DNA of 10,384 nt, from contig JNEM01007807.1 of NCBI GenBank assembly GCA_000697335.1, forward strand, positions 1 to 10,384. The letters run 5' to 3'. The notes under the pieces are model-generated. The model saw only the letters and a list, made by a program, of their open reading frames with translations. It did no database searches and was not told where the DNA came from. The stretch comes from Conidiobolus incongruus B7586. Taxonomy: Eukaryota > Entomophthoromycota > Entomophthoromycetes > Entomophthorales > Conidiobolaceae. Every line of letters starts with the position of its first letter. Positions within the stretch are counted from its first letter, which is position 1. Shown one piece after another: positions 1-7,609 of this stretch. The translations under genes and the position numbers were made by a program.

Positions 1-178
1 TTTTGAATAGTGTCCCTTCAGCTTTAAAATCACAAATCCAGTGATATATGGTAGTTTTAGATAAAACACCATCTCTATAAGCTGTTTGCAAGTTTTGGAT
101 GATTTTAGAGGGTTTATGGTTAAGTTTTAAAGATACAAAAATAAAAGCCTTTTGATAATCACAATCTGGTTTAAGCAT
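1..178 (-). CDS. mariner transposase, N-terminal 59 residues (3' part outside the window)
   Basis: The ATG lies at 178-176 and the frame is open for 59 codons to the window edge. The peptide begins MLKPDCDYQKAFIFVSL. Its residues 8-53 match the pattern of the mariner helix-turn-helix (HTH_48): a first helix with a hydrophobic FIFVSLKL core, a K-S-K-I-I-x-x-L segment, then a recognition helix SKTTIYHWICDFK resembling the S-x-x-T-V-Y-R-W-x-x-x-F-K signature. This domain binds the transposon's terminal repeats. The catalytic DD(34)D domain would lie outside the window, so activity cannot be judged. No stop or shift is present in the visible part. The right-hand copy encodes the same first 23 residues except P4, which is L there. 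The start is supported by that identity and by the following open frame. Confidence 0.82.
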   Translation of the reverse strand, partial: MLKPDCDYQKAFIFVSLKLNHKPSKIIQNLQTAYRDGVLSKTTIYHWICDFKAEGTLFK

Positions 179-367
179 GATTAAATTTAAATGTAAATTT
201 TAAAATCAAAATATTTTAATAAAAAAAATAATTAAAATTGAATATATATATATAGTTTGAAAATATTTATTTTCCTATATATTTTATATATATAATCTTT
301 CAAAACATATAATATGTTTGAAAGATCAGAAATTAAAAAATTTGCCATTTCTTAATTTCCATACTAA
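111..367. repeat. left arm of the long inverted repeat
   Basis: This arm is the reverse complement of 10126-10384, with about seven substitutions and two small length differences (a TA unit and one T in a T-run) counted by eye. Homology stops abruptly just inside the TTAG terminus, where the flanks differ. The outer limit at 111 is set only by the end of the window on the right side. The repeat is the shared 5' part of two mariner copies. Confidence 0.9.
294..360. repeat. two adjacent hairpins in the left mariner leader
   Basis: At 294-326, ATCTTTCAAAACATAT is followed by the near-perfect reverse complement ATATGTTTGAAAGAT (one-base bulge). At 328-360, GAAATTAA and TTAATTTC form an 8-9 bp stem around an AT-rich loop containing TTTGCCATTT. 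Both lie between the transposon terminus and the transposase start, where transposase binding or promoter elements would be expected. A regulatory role is inference. Confidence 0.6.
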
Positions 368-370
368 TAT

Positions 371-847
371 TATTAAGATTAATTAACAAACTAATCAAAA
401 TAATCAACTTAACAAAGAATTCAAATTAGTCTTGAAAGTATTTTTAAATAGATTAGAATAATATTAGTCTTATTTAATATAAAAATACAATTAACTTTAT
501 ACCCTATAAACTTAAGGAGGTTAAAAAAACAAATAAGAGATATATTAAATATTAGTTTTCTTATTTTTCAAACCCAGAAATTTATAATATATTTTAATAA
601 AATTTTAGTTTAGATATATCAATTAATAATTATTTTAACTTCATTATATGTATTTTAATATAAATTAAAAATATATACTAATTATAGAGTTTAATATAAA
701 TATATATAAATTAGATTGATTAGGTTATTAATAGAATTATAAATGATTTTAATTTTATTACTCAATTTTGCAAGCTAGTAAATATATGATGATGAAATCT
801 AAAATAAAATGAAAAATGATCATATTAATTTTGCATTTTATTATAAC
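371..847. other. AT-rich spacer, no gene seen
   Basis: This stretch is almost entirely A/T with dense stops in all frames. I see no open frame of note, no tandem array and no clear further transposon copy. A short GGAGG at 516-520 has no meaning in a eukaryotic context. Confidence 0.6.
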
Positions 848-1365
848 TAACTAATAAATCAATATAATAGATTCCAGTTTTATTTCTTACTTAAACCACT
901 CCCTTTAAGAACTATTTCAAAATCTAAATTTTCTCCATCAAAGTGATTCTTCAGGAAAAATGCTGCAAATCCGCTAATCCTGTTGAAAATCAAATGGGAT
1001 GAGATAAAGTGTAGGATATATAATCCGTACATAAACTAACCTGATTGTCCCCTTTGGATATTGACTGGGCAATATTCCTGGACTTCTAATAATTATTAGA
1101 GTCGAGTAATAATAACAGTGTTTTCTGCTTTGAGTTGGAACCCTTGAGCAAGTGATGTAGACGCTGAGAAATTGGATAATCTGCTTTTGCTACTTAGATA
1201 ATCATAGTATTCGGCAACTTTTGATAACACAAGGATGATTCTAGGTCCCAAGGGTTTTTTGGGTAATTGGAGCAATTGGTTCATATAGTACTTTGGTGAC
1301 CTTGGAATCACTCCAAGCTAAATCAAGTAAACATCACATTAGGATAATTTACTAGTGGAAACTAT
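848..1365 (-). pseudogene. decayed relative of the MVSTN secreted-protein family
   Basis: Read on the minus strand, this G+C-richer block aligns with the gene at 3883-4356 along most of its length. GTTTCCACTA at its 5' end corresponds to the start of the signal peptide, GTTTACTTGA to its middle, TGAACCAATTGCTCCAATT to the EPIPPI proline-rich stretch, and a segment encoding LPS to the LPSSDI motif. After the coding part, AACTGGAAT plus an AT-rich tail (851-879) matches the 3' flank of the 3883-4356 gene (AACTGGAAT at 3827-3819). It is broken in several places and is probably not translated into a family member. Its composition still stands out from the flanking spacer, suggesting loss is not ancient. 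Both 5' and 3' limits are approximate. A 71-codon open stretch within it (1096-1311) runs in a different frame from the family's and is not taken as a gene. Confidence 0.7.
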
Positions 1366-1774
1366 TATTAATTTTTTTGATTGATTATTAATTTAAATGG
1401 CAATTGATATTTAGCAGGACGAAAAATTCGAATTACCAAATTGAATCCAATTTTTATATTAAATTAGCGTAATATTACTCATCAATCATTGAAAATATTA
1501 TTGCTATTAGAAATATTTTTAAAAAATAGGAAAATTTAATTTTTTGGAAATAGCAAAGATTTTTGATGTCACTAAAAATAATATCAGTTGAATAAATTTA
1601 TTGTCGAATTAAGGTCAAAATGAAGCTATTTATGAATATCATAAGCAAATTTTGAATTTTGACTTTTATGATAAATCATTCGAAAAACGGATATTTCTTA
1701 TTTTAAATACATACACGTGATTTTATGTAATAATTAAATATAAATTTAAGATCATGAAGGTATAGATGCGTAAC
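1366..1774. other. AT-rich spacer upstream of the decayed gene
   Basis: The first tens of bases may correspond weakly to the upstream block of the intact genes. From about 1550 to 1725 composition is slightly richer and short open runs occur on the plus strand, but no start, domain or family is recognisable. Confidence 0.4.
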
Positions 1775-2030
1775 ATTATATGAGAATTAGAATAGAATGT
1801 AGAGGAATAGTGTTTATTGAATTGATGGATGGGATTAGGTTAAGTTTGGTAGTAAATTAAAGGCTGATTGCTAGGGTTTGAGCTTGAGTTAAATTGTTCA
1901 GATATGGTAATTAATGTGTTCAGGGTTAGGGCCGATAATCAAGAATTTTGGATATGGCATGTGTGTACATTAATTTCTTATGGTTTGCCTAGATTTGAAA
2001 TTACACCAGTAGTATATTTTCATTAAATTA
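1775..2030. other. G/T-rich block with open frames on both strands, possible gene remnant
   Basis: This block is markedly richer in G on the plus strand than its surroundings. On the plus strand there is an ATG-initiated 26-codon frame (1780-1860) and, in another frame, a 52-codon open run (1868-2026) with protein-like content including ADNQEFWIWH. On the minus strand one frame also stays open for long runs rich in N, S, Q and P. Coding strand and identity cannot be decided. It may be a remnant of an unrecognised gene; I propose no function. Confidence 0.3.
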
Positions 2031-3413
2031 TATACACTTTTTAATTCTTTAATTATATATTTATCCAATATTATAAATAAAAATATGAAATGAATTAATT
2101 AGGAATGTTTAAATTTTGTTTCATTGTAAAACAAAGCAAAAAATCAGTTAGATAAATAAAAATAACTAAATAAATTAATTTTTATATAATGTTCAATTGA
2201 ACTATATATTTACTTAGCCACAACTTTATGCAAAAATTTTCAATTTTGAAAAATTGAAATTTTCTATAAATTAGAAAATTAGAGTATATATCTCTAACAT
2301 TTTTAAATATATGATATAAATACTTTGTTAAATATTAATTATCATATAACTAAAATATAGATATTTTAAAAGTTTATATATTAGAAATGAACTGTTGAAT
2401 TTTATCTATCCATTGAGAATATTGCTAATAAATAAAATATATTATTGTAACCTAACGAGATTAATATTATTAAAATCGATACCAGTACATTTTTCAACCA
2501 AATTGAATTAATATAATGGTTTATATTCTTAGTTTAGTTCTATTATATAAACAATGTGTTACTAATAAAATTAATCTTATTTCTTAATATCTAACTGAAA
2601 TTCATATCAATTGATATTTTAACTGAAATTTTCGTAAAATATTTTGATAAAATATATTATTAAGTATATAATCTATTCAAGTATTAAAGTAAAACAATTT
2701 AATTTTTTTATACAAAGCTTATAAAAATATCAATCGTTCATATATATTAATGATTTTAATATAAAATATATCTGTCTTTGTGTTGCAAGATTTTGTGGTT
2801 TGTACTTATTCACATAAAATTTTCATTTAGTTTACATTTTGAAAGTATAAAGTATAAAATAATGATTTGTTTTGGAAAGCATTGATGAATTATATCATTA
2901 TCATACTTTTTCAACATATCATATATTAAAATATACATAGTTTGAATATAATATATTGATTATTATGTAACAATTTCATAAATTGACAGCATTTTAAGTG
3001 TATAATTAATTCGATAACAATTGATGAAACTTGATTGTACATCTATATTGCAAAATTGTTAGATTTCAGAAAAATTTATCAAATATTAATAATCATATAT
3101 GTTAAAGAGATCTATATATCATATTTTCTATTATATCCACCAATCACGATATCCCATTAATTTTAATTTTCTAATATTCTATTGTCAATAGAATTCATAA
3201 GAGATGCAATTCAAGTGATGATGTTTAATACGTCAATCCAATTAAAACTTTTATAATATAGCTAATACCGTGTATATTCAACATGATATTATCATGAATT
3301 ATAATAAAGTTTAAATTTACAACTAGTTTAATATATTTTATTAGATTTTATCAATTTCAAAATATGACATCTGATAATGCAAAATTAAGATCCATTATTC
3401 ACTGATTGATACT
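2031..3413. other. AT-rich spacer, no gene seen
   Basis: This is nearly 1.4 kb of very AT-rich sequence with dense stops in all frames. The only structure noted is the palindrome at 2233-2263. No tandem repeats or terminal repeats were seen. Confidence 0.6.
2233..2263. repeat. 31-bp imperfect palindrome
   Basis: AAAATTTTCAATTTT is followed by one G and then AAAAATTGAAATTTT, giving 14-15 bp arms with one bulge. In sequence this AT-rich such palindromes can arise by chance, and no function is assigned. Confidence 0.5.
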
Positions 3414-3557
3414 ATGGCTATCAGCAAATATCAGAATATAATTCTGAAACTCTGCAACTCAAACATCGATGAATATCTTAAAATAGTTCATTATATTATA
3501 TGCATATCTTTTGCAATAACTCTAAGTTTGAATTGTATCTTCTGTATATATTACTAA
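3414..3557 (+). CDS. possible 47-aa single-span membrane micro-protein
   Basis: An ATG at 3414 opens a 47-codon frame ending in TAA at 3555-3557. The product begins MAISKYQNIILKLCNSN and its last 24 residues are strongly hydrophobic (IVHYIICISFAITLSLN then CIFCIYY), enough for one membrane span, with four cysteines in all. The frame sits in a small island of slightly higher G+C than the spacer on either side. It is convergent with the minus-strand gene whose stop is at 3883. No family is recognised. Because AT-rich DNA readily encodes hydrophobic I/Y/F/L runs, a chance ORF is a serious alternative. Confidence 0.25.
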   Translation: MAISKYQNIILKLCNSNIDEYLKIVHYIICISFAITLSLNCIFCIYY

Positions 3558-3791
3558 AATTGATTTAAAACTAATATAATATAAATTTAAAATAATGGAA
3601 AATTAATAAAGACACTTGAATTACAACTTTGTATTCTTTTAAGATAATAGTAAATTTTTCATTTCTTAATTTTATAAATGATTCTTTGAAAATATTAAAT
3701 TTTTTAAATTTCGATTTATGATTCATAATTTCAATTTAAAATTAATTGATGTTTGATTAGAAACTATGATTTATAATGAATAATTGATTAT

Positions 3792-3797
3792 TTTATT
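3792..3797 (-). terminator. candidate polyadenylation signal AATAAA for the gene at 3883-4356
   Basis: The minus strand carries AATAAA here, 86 bases past the stop codon at 3885-3883 and just past the AACTGGAAT block shared with the decayed relative. In DNA this AT-rich the hexamer is common, so its position, not its presence, is the support. Confidence 0.35.
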
Positions 3798-3803
3798 AAT
3801 AAA

Positions 3804-3829
3804 AATAAAATATAATGAATTCCAGTTCA
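3804..3829 (-). other. 3' flank block shared with the decayed family member
   Basis: On the minus strand, AACTGGAATTCATTATATTT here matches AACTGGAATCTATTATATTG at 879-860. The shared block lies downstream of the coding part in both, so the duplication that made the two copies included their 3' untranslated region. Nothing clearly alike follows the gene at 7610-8389. Confidence 0.5.
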
Positions 3830-3882
3830 TTATATTATCAAACTCACTAGCATTCGAGACGAATTATTTCTTCGAAAGCATG

Positions 3883-4356
3883 TTAAGATAGGCCAGGCAA
3901 TCCAAAGGTACTTGCAAAGTAAGTAATTCCTGCAGTTGCAGCTGTGGCACCTAGTCCTCCTAAAATTTCAGTTTTATGATCATCAAGCATTTTCATATAT
4001 TCTTGAAGCGGACCACTTTCTGAATTTAATCCCATAGATCCTAGGATGTCAGAGGATGGCAACATTTTCTTGACATCTTCGAAGTATCTCATCATTTGTC
4101 CGGTAATGCTGTCGTCCTGAGGTTTTTCGGGTTCTTTGGCAGCTGTAGATCCCAAGAAGCTAGCAATTGAGTCAGGTACACTAAGTGATTTCACATAATC
4201 ATTGATCATTGACATATCAAATTTTAATGGTTCCACAGGTTGATTTGGATCAATTGGTGGAATTGGTTCACCTGGCAATCCGGCATTGGAAGGATTACTT
4301 AAAGCCAAGGAAGTCAAGTAAACGAGGCTTAAAAAGAGTTTATTAGTGGAAACCAT
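3883..4356 (-). CDS. secreted protein of the MVSTN family, short form (157 aa)
   Basis: The function is unknown; I do not recognise the family. The start is the ATG at 4356-4354, because the paralogue at 7610-8389 begins with the same MVSTN at the same place; the frame is open 12 codons further upstream but only with a non-ATG codon. Residues 1-25 form a signal peptide (hydrophobic LFLSLVYLTSLAL, likely cut after SNA), so the product enters the secretory pathway. Residues 26-43 are proline-rich (LPGEPIPPIDPNQPVEP). Residues 47-79 form one 'A' module with SIASFLGS, followed by an acidic/lysine linker. Residues 88-110 form one 'B' module (YFEDVKKMLPSSDILGSMG). Residues 131-155 are a Gly/Ala-rich hydrophobic stretch (ILGGLGATAATAGITYFAS) that could be a membrane segment and is absent from the paralogue. 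It is a single open exon, far richer in G+C than its flanks. Confidence 0.85.
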   Translation of the reverse strand: MVSTNKLFLSLVYLTSLALSNPSNAGLPGEPIPPIDPNQPVEPLKFDMSMINDYVKSLSVPDSIASFLGSTAAKEPEKPQDDSITGQMMRYFEDVKKMLPSSDILGSMGLNSESGPLQEYMKMLDDHKTEILGGLGATAATAGITYFASTFGLPGLS

Positions 4357-4478
4357 GATTATAATCTTATACACATATATAATATTAACCAAAATGAATA
4401 AATACTTTATTTTATTGAACTAATGACTTTATATATTATACTCAAGAATTATCTACACACTAAGCCACTAATATATGG
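4357..4478 (-). promoter_or_regulatory. upstream region conserved with the gene at 7610-8389
   Basis: About 115 bp before the ATG can be aligned with the region before the other intact gene. Shared points, in minus-strand order toward the start, are AGTGGC (113 bp upstream here, 116 bp there), a GTCA-AAATAA-AAAGT stretch, TCATTTTG (4397-4390; 34 bp upstream here, 36 bp there) and AATCATGG across the start codon. The nearly constant spacing suggests a core promoter or 5' untranslated region. Shared ancestry alone could also explain it. Confidence 0.5.
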
Positions 4479-5202
4479 AACGTTATTTGACTTGAAGGCT
4501 AATTTCAAATCGAATGAACAAGGCTAATGAATTTGAAATTGAAATCTGTATTAAAATTCAATGATCTATTAAATGTTTTTGCCTTATATGATATTTTAAT
4601 TAATGCACACAGTATTTCGATTTATCATTTTACAAAAACAAGTATATTGTTTATTATTAGAATACTGCTTTTAATATAATTTTAGCTCAACATTAAATTT
4701 TTGACCAATAATTTAATTAGATATAAAATTTCCAGATATAAATTATGTCATTTTAAATAATATATATTTACCAATATTTCTAATATTTGATAGTTTATAT
4801 TTCCTATTATTAAGAGTTAATTATGAATACCAATCAAAATAAAATTCCAAATAAACGTACTAAATTTTCAAGAAATAAACTTTTACATTAGCCACATTTA
4901 CTAGGTTTTAGTTCATTATTTTAACAAATGAATTGGGACAAATTACCAAAATTCCATTACCAAATGCAATATAATAATATTAAAATAAAATACTTTATTA
5001 ATATTTATTGGTTATAACATATTTTTTGATTAAATATTGGTAATTATTTTTGTGAATATTGATTTATTCAATCATAATTAGTATTACAATATGAATTATG
5101 GTGATATTTATATGTATCTATACAATAATATTATCTTGGGATATTGTTTAATAAAATTTGATATACCATAATTTCATTCAAAGAAAACGAATCAAACTTA
5201 AT

Positions 5203-5218
5203 TTTGTTTTAAAACAAA
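5203..5218. repeat. 16-bp perfect palindrome
   Basis: TTTGTTTT is followed directly by AAAACAAA. It is isolated, with no neighbouring gene, and may be chance. Confidence 0.45.
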
Positions 5219-5692
5219 GGCTGCATGTTATTATATTTCAATTTAAATATACTAGTAGCTATATATTGAATTGGCCCCAAAATTCACAATTGAAAAATAA
5301 AAATTTTTATAATATTATATTGAGAAAACAATGAATTTGAGCTCAGTGTTGGAATCTTACCATTTTATAAAAAATATTTCAAAAAAATCATTTATATGAT
5401 CATATTGTGAAAAAAGCTCAGTTTATTTTTTTATAAATTATTTCAATAATATATGTAACCAGTGCCAGAATTTTGTTAAACATTACCCAAAATTATGCTT
5501 TGAGTATATGATCAATTAATTGACAAACTTTACATATAATAAAATATAAATAGAAATAGGTTAATTAGTATTATTATAAGAGGTTAATTAGTCAATTTCA
5601 AAATTAGGAACTTATTATCAAACAGCAATCTAAATTTGATTTAACAATGTTAAAAATATATTAATATATATAGGTTAAAAAACATATATTTA

Positions 5693-5718
5693 ATATATAT
5701 ATATATATATATATATAT
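5693..5718. repeat. (AT)13 microsatellite
   Basis: Thirteen uninterrupted AT units (26 bp) lie within AT-rich spacer. It is the longest pure dinucleotide run in the window. Confidence 0.9.
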
Positions 5719-6110
5719 GTATTTCAATTTTTTGCTTATAAAGTAGATACTATAGGGTAATTTCATTATAGAAATTGAAATCTCAAATTAAATAATTTAT
5801 ATACACTATTATTTTAGTAAATAATATATCAGTTTTTTAATCTGATGAATCCATATCGAGTTTTTCAATATTCAAGAAAAAATGTTAGATTTAATCAATT
5901 AAAGGTATTTATTTAAAAGTTACTATGCAAGTTATTTGTTCCAGGATACCTTAATATTCAATTTAAAAATAATATTTTAATGTTTGGTATTAATTTAGCT
6001 CGATGATCTTTGAATGATTATAAAATATATAATATATGATTTATTGTTGTAATTTAATTTTAATCATTTATTCCATTGTGATAGTTAAACCAATATTAAT
6101 TCTAATTTAA

Positions 6111-6326
6111 GCTGGCTTTGTCAGTCTATAATTGAAGGATACTCTTTGTTCACTTTGTTTTCTTTATTAGATTATATTCAAATCTCATAGCATTCATTTA
6201 AGCAACTATTTAAACCAAAAAGTGATAAAGATAGAAGAAAGGTTTTTTCTTTTGGATATTCTGCTACAATGCCTCAACAGTAAGTTTTCAAACCTACAGT
6301 CCCAATATGTTAAAGAGCAGAATTAA
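6111..6326 (+). other. protein-like block, possible gene remnant
   Basis: The composition is richer in G+C than the spacer on both sides. On the plus strand a frame is open for 51 codons (6171-6326) with mixed, protein-like content (for example NQKVIKIEERFFLLDILL, then QCLNSKFSNLQSQYVKEQN). There is no in-frame ATG at its start. The same frame shows protein-like content back to about 6111, but not continuously open. No family is recognised. It could be a remnant of an unknown gene or a chance run. Confidence 0.25.
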
Positions 6327-7113
6327 TAAATAATTTACTAAATCATATTTTGAGTACTTTTCTAACTACAACCTTTCTTTATAAAACTCAATATAAAAAT
6401 ACAACATTATATTAAATTGTAAATGAAATTAATGGATTAAGCTTGGATATTATTACCAAATTATTTATTTGTTTTGTATTTTTGTAATTGTGGAAAATTT
6501 GCCAAAATTAAAATATTATATATATATATATTCAATATATTTACTTGAATCAAAATTTAAAGCTCAATAATTAAATTACGCTGCTTAAATAACAGTAGGT
6601 AAAATATTGGATTTATGAAACTCTAACAATACAAAAATACAATATATTCCTAAAAAACCATCTATTATTAGTCATCTTTATATATTTTAGATATATTTCT
6701 CGTTTGAGTTAAAATCTCATTTTATAATTTTTGAACATATTTCCCAACCAAATAATTTGATAAACGATAATTCAATCTTATTTTATATTTTACTAAAGCA
6801 ACCGTAATCGAGTATTCAAAAATATTTAAATAAGAAAGAGTATAATAACTATAACACATAAGAGTAACAGATCTTTTAATATATGATACATTATCCCTTT
6901 ATCATATACTCAGTTTTCAAATAATTCACTGATCAATTCATTTATTTGCACTATTATTCAATTACAACCAAATATTTGAAATTATTTTTTTATTGATAAT
7001 GTAGTATCATATTGATTTAATCAAAATTTAATATTATGTTCTGTTTTATAATTATTTTAATACCTTCATTGATAAAAGCCATAAATATGTAATTCAAAGG
7101 GATATAACTATAA
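6327..7113. other. AT-rich spacer, no gene seen
   Basis: Stops are dense in all frames. A run of TA units around 6517-6531 and an isolated ATTACCAAA word near 6453 are the only items noted. Confidence 0.55.
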
Positions 7114-7251
7114 TATAAAATAATATTACTCGATGAGCTCAAAATTGATATTGGAGTAGTTGAATTTTCAAAAAGGGTTAGATTAATTCTGTTACTGAAT
7201 ATTGCTCAAAATTATTATAGGTGTAAAATAACTTGCTCACTTGAATCTTGA
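7114..7251 (+). other. 45-codon open stretch without a start, possible gene remnant
   Basis: The plus strand is open from 7114 to the TGA at 7249-7251 and reads like protein (LLDELKIDIGVVEFSKRV, then RLILLLNIAQNYYRCKITC). There is no in-frame ATG and no obvious splice acceptor before it. Composition is a little richer than the flanks. No family is recognised; chance remains possible. Confidence 0.22.
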
Positions 7252-7609
7252 AAATTGGCTAAAATCAGATAAAAAATTGATACATTATAATAATGGGATA
7301 TAATTCCTTCCATTAGGGTATAATAATGCTATTGATATAATTAATTAAACTGGTACTTAATATGATTTTCATTCTACTTGGGCATATTGTATAATATTAA
7401 ATAGATTGATACATTAGATTAGTTACCAAGGTTTTTAATATTAAAACAGCCATATGAAAAGTAATGCAAAAATTTGAAAACTAAAGGTACAAGTTCATAC
7501 CAATCACGAAACTATTGATAAAAATTTTTGATGACTCTGTATTATATTAAAGATTATCTGAAAATTCAGCTATTTAAATAACAGATATAAATACACCGAT
7601 TTAATAAAT
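7252..7609. other. 3' flank of the long family member, no gene seen
   Basis: This is AT-rich sequence following the stop at 7610-7612. The AACTGGAAT block seen after the other two family members is not clearly present, and no canonical AATAAA was found within the first 100 bases of 3' flank. Confidence 0.5.

Larger units (their letters stand above)
1..367 (-). mobile_element. mariner-type DNA transposon, left copy, 5' part (runs off the window)
   Basis: Read on the minus strand, the element begins at 367 with TTAGTATGGAAATTAAG, close in form to the mariner terminus (TTAGGTTGG-like). It is preceded by TA at 368-369, the target dinucleotide that Tc1/mariner elements duplicate. A leader of about 189 bp with two hairpins follows, then the transposase start codon at 178-176. 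The coding part continues beyond base 1, so the 3' terminal repeat is not seen. The segment 111-367 is repeated in inverted orientation at 10126-10384, and a decayed relative lies at 9504-9830. Family assignment rests on the transposase N-terminus plus the terminus and TA context. Confidence 0.85.
4479..6110. other. AT-rich spacer, no gene seen
   Basis: This is 1.6 kb of AT-rich sequence with dense stops in every frame. It holds the palindrome at 5203-5218 and the microsatellite at 5693-5718. ATTACCAAA-like words recur (about 4943 and 4958), as they do upstream of the other family members, but no larger repeat unit could be traced. Confidence 0.55.

Noticed and set aside
980-1040. A GT...AG pair (minus strand) resembling a 61-base intron within the decayed family member
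   Set aside because: The intact relatives are single-exon through the matching region and the copy is decayed, so one GT/AG pair is weak evidence.
1096-1311. A 71-codon minus-strand open frame as a gene in its own right
   Set aside because: It begins at GTG, has no ATG in the expected place, and DNA alignment with the 3883-4356 gene shows it lies in a different frame from the family's reading frame within a decayed copy.
4357-4392. A longer N-terminus for the short secreted protein
   Set aside because: The upstream extension starts at TTG. The paralogue starts at the same MVSTN methionine, which also places the signal peptide at the N-terminus.
5693-5718. AT-run as an origin or centromere-type repeat
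   Set aside because: It is a single short dinucleotide tract with no array or flanking structure; a microsatellite is sufficient.
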